Shown here: in pieces, positions 21,158-32,175 of the stretch
Layout of the letters: every line of letters begins with the position of its first letter
How positions within the stretch are numbered: the stretch's first letter is position 1
Assembly (NCBI GenBank): GCA_024734555.1
Contig: JANPWX010000109.1
Span: forward strand, 1,175,733-1,239,732
Direction of reading: 5' to 3'
Source of the DNA: Trochalopteron elliotii
Lineage: Eukaryota; Chordata; Aves; Passeriformes; Leiothrichidae
Length of the DNA stretch: 64,000 nucleotides
The notes under the pieces: generated by a model
Seen by the model: only the letters and a program-made list of their open reading frames with translations
Told to the model about the DNA's origin: nothing
The model's database searches: none
Program-made: the position numbers and the translations under genes

Positions 21158-24100
21158 CATAACCTTCCAGGTTAGGGCTGGCAGGCATGGCTCCCAGGAG
21201 AGCCTGCCCTCTCTGCTCCTGTCTCACCAAGCCAACAGTGCAAATAGCCAAGAATTTCACAACGCCATGAGTACCCCCATCCTCCAGAAGACCATGTGTT
21301 TTGGCCTTTGTTGCTGCGTTTCTCAATTGCCCTGACAAAATGTGGATGAAGTAGTTGGGTATGACCCTTTCAGGAAAAGCCATCATGCTGCCTTGGAGGA
21401 TGTCATTCCATCATGCTCTCTCCCAGCAATCCAGGCACACACAGCTGTGCTCAAGAGCTGTTGTTCCTTGGCTACAGCCCTGACACGTACTACCATGCAG
21501 GCTGAGGAAGGAGAGGGATTGTGACAGGCATTGGAATGTGGGTGAGGATCTGCTGCCTCTTGTCCTGTAGCAGAGGCTGTAGAGGAGGTGAGGGAGAAGG
21601 CACTGGAGGGAATGAAAATGCAGTGGGTAAAGCCGGCAGCTGGCCACAGCTTTGTTGTCCCTTCAAAATAACACCTGTCTCTGCATCCTTCCTGGGGAAG
21701 CACCTGGGGCTGGCCTGGCTCTCAGCATTTTCAACAGCTGATCTGGTACTCCCACCAGTTAGCTGGAGAGGAGACAGAGCACCAAGCACCTGGAGGAGAG
21801 ATGTGGGGCTGAGGACACTGTGGGCTCTTGCTCCTGTAAAATGCTGACCAGGGGGTATCCCATGGACCACCCCCTCAAAGTCCTCTGGGAGTTCTTTTTG
21901 CCCTCCTGCAATGTGGAGGCTCATCTCCCCATCTCTTCCATCACAGAGGGAGGGATGTGGGTGCAGTGATGCTCATTCCTGCTGCTCTGCTTGCCAGGGG
22001 CTGGCATGGAGGCCCAGCAGAGAGGCTCATGCTTGGGCACTGCCGCAGTGGGACTAAAACAGTCTAGCTCTTTTAACAGGGCTTCCTTGCTTGCAAAGAC
22101 TGGGTTTCACTGGGATTTCAACCACCGAGTCCTGGACACGTCTCTGTGCTCCTTGCATGACCCTACCTTACCTACAGGGAGGAGGGTGGACGGTTACCCC
22201 ACTGTGCCTGCCCGGAGGGCATGGAGCCATGAGGCGATGATCAAAGAGCAACACTTCAGCCTTGCTTCCTGCATGGCAGTTACCTCTTTTGGCAAGATGC
22301 TGGCCCTCCCCAGATGCAGCTGAGGGGGAGAGCAGCAGCACAAGGACATCCCTTGGAGTGCATGGCACTGATATGGCTCCTGCCAACAGCCCCAGTGTCC
22401 CATGGCAGCAGCCACAGCCGGTGCCGATCTCTGGGGCTGGGTTGTTGACCTGGAGCCTTCACCCCTGCAGGGTCGACCCGGCTGAGCTCTCTATCTTGGC
22501 AGCTGCACCTCGGCCGGTGCCGTTTGCCCCTGCTCTGATAGCAGCTCTGCCCCGTGAGCCTGGCTGCTTTTATCTGGGGGTCAGGGCGGCTGCGGCTGTG
22601 GCAGGGGGGCTGCGGGGCTGGGGCCTCCCGGCAAGTGTACAAACAAGCTCAGGATGTGAACACAATGGCCAAGGACCTGCCTTTGAAAAGCAGAGGGACA
22701 CAGCGTGGCCGCCCTGGGGCACATCAAAGGCTAGTCACACTCTGCAGTGCCGAAAAAGCCCGTGTTTGATGGCTACACACGGACCGGCCCCGGCACAAGG
22801 GGCCAAGGGTCTGACTGAGGGAAACTGGAAAGGGAAAAGAAAGCAGCGGGGAGAGAGCACAGGAGCTGGGACACAGTCATGTGGTTCTCTTCCTCGAAAA
22901 CCTGGGCCTCTCGTGAGTTCCCTTGGTCTGCTTTGTTCTGGCTCCTGCTGATCTGTGTCTGGAGGGCAGCACGAAGCCTCTCTTTCTCCTTCTTCAGTGC
23001 ACCTCCAGGCAGGCATTCCTGGTCACTGCTGTAAAGTGCTTCATGTGCAATTTTGCAAGTACTTCTCTTGAATCAACATTTGCCACAGCTGAGGGCTGTT
23101 GGGGTTTTTCCCTTCCAGACTTGGTGGTTAGAATCTTAGAAAGCCAGACGTACATCCACAGTTTTTGAGTTTTGCTCAAGAAGCATATGTGGCCAGAAGG
23201 AAAGTTACTGTTACTTAACAGCCTTGGAAACAGTTCCATGCAGTGCTTGGACAGAGCCATGAAAGGATATGGAGATGGGGTGGGAATGATCTGCTTCATA
23301 AGTTGGACATGTATCTGCCCAGCTGGGTCCTTGCAGTACCTGCTGTACCTCTCTAGCACAATCTGGTCCTGCAAGAGTCCCTGGCTGCTGCTCACTCCTG
23401 TGCTCCCAAAAGGGCCTGGAAAGCCCAGGAAAGTCCAGAAAAATTTTGCCTCTGATTTGCTCTGCAGTATGTGCACACGCTGCTGCTTTTGGATAAAAGA
23501 CAGCCTGAGCCTGCTCAGTGGGAACCACCCTCTGTGATAAGAGCACATGTTGACTTAGAGATTAGAACTGTCCACTGCTTTGTTTTTTTATAATATGCCT
23601 TTATTAGCATAAGAGCAGTGCAAAGGACAAAGGGAAAGCACGGCATAAAAAAGCCACTATGCTGTGCAGCATTGCAGTCTCTGAGAGGAAAAAGGTGTCC
23701 CTGAGAGGGCTGGATGAGAGTTTTGCTCTTGGGAAGACGCTGCAGCCTGCAGGTGCTGGCCCTGGGCATGTGGAAGCAGAAGGCAAAGCTGTGCCTCCTC
23801 TGTGGATTTGTGATTGAGGGATCTCATGGCCCTTCTTCTCTTGATGCCATTGTCAGGGTAATTAAATGCTCCCAGGCAGGTGCCAGAGCCTTTTGCAAAC
23901 TGAGAGTTGGCTTCGTCTTGTTGGCCTGCTGGAAATACCTTGTTTTAGGGTGGATTAATCTCTCATAGCAATATCTGAAAGCAAAGAGGGAGCTTTAATT
24001 GAGGTGGGATTAGCACAATGAGGCTGAACAGGAGGAGCAGGAGCTTTCTCACTACCTGCTAATTGCCTCTTCTCTGCACTAGTGGCAGCTGCAACACCTG

Positions 24101-27100
24101 CCCCCAGCTGCTGTGTGCCAGCTTTGTGCCATGGGGATCCAGGGGATGCCAGGTGCCTTGTAGGTTTATTTATGGAGCAGAGGGTGAGATGTGGTGCTCA
24201 AACCAAGGTACCTTAATTTGCCTCTGGCAGCAAGGGATGGGATGCTTTCAAGCACTCCGGTGCTTGACACGGCTCTGGGGGGCTCATGCCTTTCTCTTGG
24301 GCTGTTGTGGGGTCCCAGGAGCTGAACTGAAACCCATGGGCTGCAGTTTGCAGCCAGCCCCCGCTGCCAGGCACGGGCAGGCAACAGACATGGTCTGTAT
24401 ATAAATATGACCATGGAATTGTTTTCCCTGGGACAGGAGAAGCAGATCAGTGCCTCAAGGGCAAATCCCCAGGCATGTGTGTGCTTGACATTCCCAGCTC
24501 TTGTAATAGATAAGCAGCCGTGGCTCAGCCAAATTGCTGACCTTCCCATGCCTGCTGGTCTGCCCTGCAACAGCCTCCTGTCCCTGGCAGGCACTGTCCC
24601 CCCAGGTCCCCTTCAAGGGCAAATTTCCATGGTGGGCTATGAGGAGGAAAAACTTTGCCTGTCTTTCTGTCTTGGCTTGGTGGGAAAAGCTAGTTTTACC
24701 CTAGGGGAAAGAAAAATCAGTTTGTATTTTTGTCTTGATCTGGCCTGAGAGTCAAAGTCTTTCCTGCAGCTAGAAAAACTCTCTGGTCCAACTAATGAAA
24801 ACAACTTCCCCTGCTCTCTTCCCCACTCCTCCGGTGAATAGTGGGCTGTATTTGGTTTTAGCTCCTGACTTTTAGTCATCTGTGGTTTGTAAAGGAATGA
24901 TCAGCAGGGACTGTTTCCAGCAGCAGCCTTTCCTTTAGCTCTGCTTGGCTCAGTATATCCACGAGAACTGCCCCAGGGGCTGCTGAGCCTTCTGTGCCAG
25001 TGCAGCCACCCTCTGTGGCTCCCTCATCACCTTCGTGCCATCGCAGAATTTGCCCATCTGGAGAAAGCACCTTTCTTTGCCTGTGCACATCCCAGTAGCT
25101 TTCATGGCAGATGTAAATTTGGAGGTTTTATTTATTACTCAGTGATGCAGAAATGGCAAAGAGGCCCAGGGTGATGTGCACCTCTCCTAGTGCTGCTCCA
25201 GTCCTCCCTTCTCTTCCTCATCATTGGAAACTGGGGCTGAAAGCCTTGTCCCTTTGCTTTATCCCACAGCAGGGACTTGGGGAAGAAGTACACCCAGAAG
25301 AGAGGCTTGTCTAGGGCTGAGTATTGCTTGGCTGTCAGCAAGAACTGGTGATGCTGGGCCTCCACCACCCTCTGCCTCAGCTCCCTGCACCCCATAGGGT
25401 GCTGTGCTCACAGGTGTGGATGCCAGCCAGGTGGACAAACCCACATGTCCCACACATGTACATCACAAGTTTGGGCACACACATGTGTACATGCACGTGC
25501 CCCTACCCACACATGCACCTGAGTGTGCCCACACCTCTCCAGGTGTGTCCATCCCCTCCCATCCCTCTGCCTTCTTGCCTGCCAAAGCAGGAGGGAGCAG
25601 GCAACAGGTGGGAGTGCTTGCCCAGCACCCTGGTGTGGACCTGGCACTGGTAGAGGTGACAGGAAGGGAAGGTGTTTTTCTTGGTTCTCATTGAGCTGCA
25701 CTTGGGATGCTTTCCCAGGTGCATTGGGAGGCAGAATCACTCAGGGACAGCTGAAGAAGTCCCACCGAGGGCTGAAGGCTTTCCCTGAGCAGGTGAGACT
25801 ATTCCCTATGTCTGACTCAAGTGGTTGTGGGTCACCTCATGGGGTGGCTGGGGCTGGTGGGTGGGTGTCATGGAGCTGGGAAGACTCAGGGTCATCAGGC
25901 GAGCAGCACCTCCCTTCCACAAACACACCATGTCTCTACTGGCGCTCTGGGAAAATATTTGTCCATCTGACTTTTTAAAGCCTCAGCATTTTCACCTGTG
26001 AGCTTCTTGCAACTCAGACGAGTATGAAAATAAAGCTCCTGACCAAAGCAAACGCTCACAACCCACTCAGAGGGTGTGTTAACCTCGTCATTTTCCAAAA
26101 GCAAACATCAGCAGTGACGTGGCTATTTTAGGTAGCTGTGGCAGAAAAAGGCCCCTCTGTTTTTCAAACAAGGTGCTTTTTCATTCAGAGTTTGGGGGCG
26201 GCTCTGAGAAACCAGTGGCATGTCACTGGGACACCCACTGGAAATGCAGATGTTACCTTACGACAGGAAAATACTTCTTTGCATCCAAAAACCCTGGAGC
26301 AGACAGGAAGCAGCTCCCAGGACTGTTGGCTGTGGTATTTCCGCAGGATCCCCCCAGCCGGGTTGGGAGTGCTGGCTGTTTGTTCATCCCCTTTGAAGGA
26401 CACAAAGCCCTCACCATGCTGAGCCCCACAGCTTGGTCACTTCCCTTCTGGCCCAGGGCAGCACCATCGGACGTGGAGCTGCTGGGAGGAAAAGCAAACA
26501 GAAAGGGGGCCAGAAGAGCTGGACAGAGGATGGGGGTGTTATCAGGTAGCCCATCTGTGAGGCTCTGTTGAAATGGGAGGAGAAGGCTGGGGCCATCAAA
26601 GCTGATCTGATGGCCTCAATCCAGATCATAGAAAGGTTTCATCCAGCTTCTGTTGGGCTTCCTTTGTCTCGTGGTGGGCTCCCCTTCCTCCCAAACCAGG
26701 GACAGCCCCCTCCATCCTCTTCCTCTTCTCTGTCTGGTGGATGACCTGTGGAATGCTGGGCATTGCAAAGGGCAGCCCCCTCCCCTGGGGAGCCTCTTTG
26801 GGCCCCTCTGGGGTGGCCCATGGATGGGTCAGTACCGCAGGAGTGGTTTGGAAGTGTGATTGAAGCTACAGCATGGGCTATAAGGCAGCCTGTGGGGAAG
26901 AGTTGTTCCACCCTTGGGGGCACACCCATCCCAGCTCATCGCAGTTTTTATGCATTATACAAGATCCTAGATAGTATAGAAAGTCACATACATCTTTATA
27001 GGTGTGTGTGTATATGCTATGTGTGGCTTTTCTATGAATATATGCATTTGGTCAAATGCTCTCAGCAGTTTTGGGAAGAGGTGTCTTGCTGACCTGAACT

Positions 27101-30100
27101 GCAGCTGGGCTGCTGAGGGCTCACAAGCCAGTTCCCTGTGTGGTGACCCTTTTAGGTGCTGTGGGACAGACACAGTGAAGTCCTGGTTTTGTCAATGTCT
27201 CACTTTTCTTCCCAGCCTGGCAGCATGGGAGCCTAGTCAGGGTGGCACCCAGACCTGTACGGGAAGGGACAGGAAGGTTCCCGGGGGTGTCACCAGGGCT
27301 GTGCACAGGAGCTGGTCCCCCAGCTATGGCTGAGCAGTGGTTCTGAGAGCTGTAGCATGGGGAGATCTTGCCCACACAGCCTCTGCAGCACTTCTGCTTC
27401 TCGAGAAGGTTAGACATCCGGGGCTGGCTTTTCTGTGAAACAGTGAGCTGTTCTGGTTAGCAAAAATCCCCAGCTCTGTCCTGTGCTCCCCCATGTGCTG
27501 CACTCTGCCACTCTCACCCCACCATCGCTGTCCCACAGCCACGTCCTACGAGTGTCCCATCACCCACAGCCAGGCAGGAGACTTGGGGACTGGGGTCTCT
27601 AACAGGAATGATCCTTATTGCCTCGTGCTGGGAAAAGGGGACTCTCCCTGCCCAGAAGGGGAAGCTGTGGCTGGAAGGACTCCTACCCGAAACCCCTCCG
27701 AGGCCAGCATTTTTCCTGGTGACCTTGACGCACAGATTGGAGGCAGCCAGCTGGCTCCCAGGGCAGTATCCTCCCCATGTGAAAGGACAGCTTGGTCTGT
27801 AAATAACACCTGGCATGGATCTTTCCCCAGGCACCATAGCATGGAGAGACTGAGCCCTCTATACCCTCGTGCTGCCCATTTTACAGCTGAGGAAACTGAG
27901 GTATGGTGGGGTCCCTGACTCTGCCTTGCAGCAAGCTTGTGATGCAGCCCTGTGGGTTTGCAGGGCACTGGGAACTGTTTTCCAGTGGCAAAGGACTGGT
28001 CCCCACCAGAAAGGGGAGGATTTGTGGAGGGCTGTTTCTCTGCCAGGGGGCTCACACTTTCTCCCACCCCAGCTATGCTGGCAGGGCAGCCAGGGCACCT
28101 TCAACTGCCCAGAGAAGGGACCCAGAGGTGCCCAGTGTCTCACACCCTGCAGTAGCCCCCCTGCCCTCATCACCCACTGCTCCCTTCTGGCTGTATCTCC
28201 CAGGATCTGTGGCTCCCACCCCTCCAGCTGCCTCCTGGGGCCATCAGTGGGGAACACATGGGCCTTATCTGTGGGCCAGCTGTGGGAAGGGCTCCCTGCC
28301 AACCCTATTAGTGGGGCGGCTCCAGACCTGGGGCTGAGGGGAGCCAGCCCCATTCCTCCTGTGCTGGGGCCAGGGCTGGGGACACTGTCACTGCCCCAAC
28401 TGACCATTGCAGGGGGTTGCACAAAGTTCTGGGACCCCTCTCCAGCCTGGTGGCCAGTGTTGCTGTGACATTGACAGATTTGCAGGGGTCCAGCCAAGGC
28501 CATCGAGCTGGGCAGTTGTGGATTGTGTTGGAACGTTGAAGGCAGATGGTGGCAGCAGTGTTACTCCTGCCAGCAGGATCCACACCCCTCATCCACTTCC
28601 ACCAAACCCTCAGCACCAATTTCCTCACCAGGGAGATGCTTGCAGGGCTGAGGGGGCTCAAAAGGGCCAGCACCCTGGAAAAGGCCTTCCTGCCCTTTCA
28701 CAAGTCTGATAGACCTTTGTGTTTTATTTCTCGAGTTGTGCTCACCCTCCTGTTCCCAGTGGCTTGGCAGGGTGCTGCTGGAAAACTGGCAGGGTGGGGA
28801 TGCTGACTCTCTCCTAAACCCCAGGAGTGTGGGGAACAGGGTCATCTGTGGCCATGCAAAGCATGGGCATCTCTTTGAAGAGGTGCCTGTGGAGTGTGGT
28901 TTTCCCCAGAGGTGGGTGCAGACATCCCCCCATGCTATGGGGTGCCAGTGCTCTCAGGGGGCTGGTCCTGCCTGGCACAGGGACTGGGCAGAGCGTGGGA
29001 GGTCCCTTGGGAGACCTCACTGGCTGCTCTGTCCCACTGAGCAGGGTCTGTCTGTCCCTCTGTGTCCTGGGAGAGCAGTCACTATGGGTCACCAAAAGCT
29101 CAGGGTGCAGATCTTTATTGCCCACTTGTCTGGCTGGATTACAGCCTGAGCTGGGCGTGGGGTTCTCTCTCCCCAGCATCCCAATCATCCACTGTGGCCT
29201 CAGGCTCTGGGTGGGAAAGGAGAGTATGAGAAGGAATGTGTTTTGGTCTATTACCAGCTCCTACCAAGGATATAAATGAGGAGTTTTCTTCCCTGCCATG
29301 TCCTGGCCATAGGAAAGCTGGTGATGGTCAGCTGGGAGCCTGCTGTGTCCACTAAGATCAGACCCTCTGGCCATAGCCACAGGGAATTAGGGATGTGTGG
29401 AAAACTGTCTAAACCCCATACAAATATTTGCATTTTAAGAGCTTTTCCAAGTATTGGGGAACGCTGACACAGCAGCAGTGTGGGCGATGTTGGTATGCTG
29501 AGGGGGGTCTTCTTGGCTTTTTTTTGGGGGGGGAGAGGGGGCAGGATTTCCATGGTCAAAGAGTTTTGTTTAAAATAAAATTTAAAAAAAAGCTAAATGA
29601 GCAAATGGGAAGAATTTCCAGCACTGCTGCAGGTTTCTCTGCCAGCTCCTTGTGGCCACCCTGATGCTGAGTGGACCACAAACCTCCAAACCACCCCTTG
29701 CCCTGGGCTGGTGGGTGTATGGCTCCTATCTCTGTGTTCCTTTTTTCTTCTCTGCTGAAAGGGTTTTTGTCAGGAAAGGGAGTCCCTGTGGTAGCAGCCT
29801 GTGTGGAGAAGGCTGACTGGGGGACAAGGGTGACTGTGGACCCCAATGGCTTCAGGACCATACATCCCAGGTATAGATAGGGGCTGGAATAAGGGAGAAG
29901 GTGGAGGGACTGGGCTATCCCATCCCACTGCATTCCCCCTCTCCACACCCATTTCCACCAACTCCTGGGGCAGGTTGTAGCAAGCAAGTCACAGGCACGT
30001 CCTGTCCTGCTGGTGCAAGAAGGGCTCAGCACCTTTGGCTGCAGGGGCAAGAGCCCTCCATGTCCCCAGGGGACAGCTCTGGGGTGGTGACACTCAGACA

Positions 30101-30716
30101 TCCAATACACTGTCCTCAGCAGAGCAGTGTGTGGGTGTGTCCTGGCCCCATGCAGGGTGGTCTTGGGCAGGGTGATGGGGCTGGGGGCTTGATGCAGGTA
30201 GGTCAGTGTTGTGGGTGTCACTGGTGCCTCCAGCCCCAGTGGGGTTGCAGAGGGGAGTGTGTGCAGCAATGGAGCCCTCCTTGCACATGTGTGCCTGTGT
30301 GCTGAGACTCACTCACGCAGAGCATCCATGTGTGGGGCTGCCCTCTGCTCTGGGCTTGGGGTTCAGCCATGTTCTCCATCCCCCTGATGATTTGGCAGGT
30401 TGGTCCATGCCTCACAGCTGTACCTTGCACCTTGGGGCATGCTGTGCTTGGGGAACACAGGGGACCAGGGCTCAGTCAGGCTGAGGTACCACCTAAGTGG
30501 CAAGAAGAGTCAGCATGGTGCTGCAGCAGTGAGTCAGGGACAGCCAGGCACAGGTGTGGTGGGCAAGGGCATCAGCACATGCCCCTGTGGAGTGGGTACC
30601 CATGGCTGGTGCTGGCCCTGGGGCTACGCCAGGCAGGGGAACAGGCTCCTGCACACGTCTGGGTGGTGCAGCATGCATGGCTGGGGCTGGGCTCTGCTTC
30701 CTTGGGGCCAGGGATA

Positions 30717-30862
30717 CGTGCAGATCATCCCAGTGCTGATGGACCACAGGGGGATGAGCACCAGGTGGATGAGCAGGACAGCAGGACTGCCATGACATAG
30801 TCTGCAGTGACCATCACATAAAGGCCAACACAGTAGATGTCACAGGAGCTGGTGTGTTTCTT
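30717..30862 (-). pseudogene. Exon-like fragment encoding a hydrophobic segment, possible gene relic
   Basis: On the minus strand a plausible acceptor (TTTGCCTACAG) is followed from 30,862 by an open frame reading LKKHTSSCDIYCVGLYVMVT then ADYVMAVLL, which looks like a membrane helix. The frame then degrades to a TGA. A +1 shift would continue hydrophobically (LLIHLVLIPLWSIST), as expected of a frameshifted relic. The G-x-Y-x4-D pattern loosely resembles PQ-loop/TMEM44-type helices, but I could not find companion exons. It may be a pseudogene, a diverged exon of an unrecognised gene, or chance. Confidence 0.22.
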
Positions 30863-30975
30863 TAGCTGTAGGCAAAGCTGGTGATACAGGGGTGCTGGGT
30901 GGGGGCCCCCATATCAGTCCCATGCACTCCATGGGGCCAGGAGCAGCCATGGTGAGGGGTCTGCTTGCGCAAGGT

Positions 30976-31010
30976 GTGTGTGAGTGTGTGTGTGAGTGTG
31001 AGTGCAGAGG
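30976..31010. repeat. TG-rich microsatellite
   Basis: Interrupted (TG)n with GTGA variants. No sign of function. Confidence 0.75.
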
Positions 31011-31925
31011 GCTGGGTGTGCAGCATGAAGTGTGCAGGCTAGGTTACAGCATATAGGGCAGGAAAGGGCATGTACAGTGTGTAGGGACAGGGATATGGGG
31101 CTTGGTTAATGGGGCTGAGAGGAGGGGAGGGACAGGTGTGCACAGCACCTTGGATATGCACAGAGTCCTCACAGGACTCCCTCCTCCCCCATACCATTCC
31201 CACACAACTGAAAAATGCACACGCCTTCCCTCCCCCAGCCCCTCCCCACCATCCCATTCCCATGACAACAGCAGCATCCTGCTCCTAGAGCAAGGTGCAG
31301 AGCACCCATCTGGGGTCCTGGTGCCACTCTGGCTGAGCAGAAGTCCCCTGCCAGAGGGGCAAAGGGTAGCGGTTCCAAGGAGACCCAGTATAAACCTGAG
31401 CTCCTTTTCCTTGAAGGGCTGGGGGAACACTCAGAGCCATGGACACCCCAGGGATCCACGAGGATTCAGGGATCCTTAAGACAAGGGTACACTGCTCCTC
31501 CTACCCAAGCCCCCAGCTCCCCGCTCAGACTGTTCCCTCCAGCCCTCTGGTCCCCTCCCCTGGCCGGGGGGCTGCTGCTGTCCCGAGGCCGGGGCTCTGA
31601 GCGCTGGACCAGCCCTGCCCTCTAGTGCCGTGGGTGCAGTGCTCAGCCCCGGGCTCCCTGGAGCTGAGCCACCCCAAGTCCTCCCAGGGCCCGCAGAGCA
31701 GAGCGGGGGCTGACAGGCTTCCCACCGCCCGCGGCACCACCTCCCACCCCGACACTGCTCCTGAGGGGACGAGGACACGTCCCGGACCCTCCATTACATC
31801 ACCAGCCCATGTCCGGGCTACCCGAGGGCACAGCAGTGTCACCCCAGCACAGGTGCCCTGCGCCCCGGGCCTTGGGGACACGCAGGCGTGCCGGCACGGG
31901 GTGACAGCTGCCTTCCCGGCACCCC

Positions 31926-31938
31926 GGGTCGATAACCT
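31926..31938 (+). promoter_or_regulatory. Candidate FXR response element (IR-1) upstream of SLC51A
   Basis: GGGTCG-A-TAACCT matches the inverted repeat RGGTCA-N-TGACCY at 10 of 12 half-site positions, with the one-base spacer that farnesoid X receptor/RXR prefers. It lies 237 bases upstream of the SLC51A ATG. SLC51A in mammals is a known direct FXR target through IR-1 elements in its promoter, so position and gene agree. An A/T HNF1-like half-site (GTTAAAC) is at about 32,032. Confidence 0.45.
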
Positions 31939-32175
31939 GGTGGCCAAAGCACTCGGTGGGCCGGGACGGAGTGGGGCCACGCCAATGGGTGCCCGCAGCT
32001 GCGGGAGAGGGAGGGAAGCTCTGGAGGCTCTGGTTAAACTGGAACGAGGCGCGGCATCGTCCCGCGGTCCCTGCCCTGGGGACTCTGACCCCGCGGGCCG
32101 GCGAGGGGAGCTGAGGCGGGCGGTGACGAGCAGCCCCACAGCCACTGAGACGGAGCCAGCGAGGAGCCGAACAGG

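Larger units (their letters stand above)
20561..31920. other. Gene-poor 11 kb intergenic region between TFRC and SLC51A
   Basis: I found no gene with family similarity. Long open frames (for example 214 codons at 27,859-28,503 minus, 199 at 27,869-28,468 plus, 237 at 29,556-30,269 minus) overlap on opposite strands in GC-rich DNA and look accidental. Mammals carry ZDHHC19 here; no DHHC cysteine-rich signature was seen on either strand. Scattered minus-strand AATAAA signals occur (near 23,613 and 29,115). A tandem repeat, a TG-rich tract and one exon-like fragment are listed separately. Confidence 0.5.

Noticed and set aside
22262..22951. 229-codon plus-strand frame
   Set aside because: No family similarity, composition follows local GC, and no promoter or splice context.
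25440..25540. CACACATGT-rich stretch as a regulatory array
   Set aside because: Irregular CA/TG-rich sequence without a fixed unit; it looks like a decayed dinucleotide repeat.
27859..28503. Overlapping frames of 214 (minus) and 199 (plus) codons
   Set aside because: They cover the same bases on opposite strands with no recognisable protein on either. This is typical of GC-rich sequence depleted of stop codons.
29556..30269. Longest gap-free open frame outside known genes, 237 codons on the minus strand
   Set aside because: Rich in Pro, Thr, His and Gly with no domain, overlaps plus-strand frames, ends in a low-complexity A/T tract, and has no supporting neighbours. It looks like a chance frame in GC-rich DNA.
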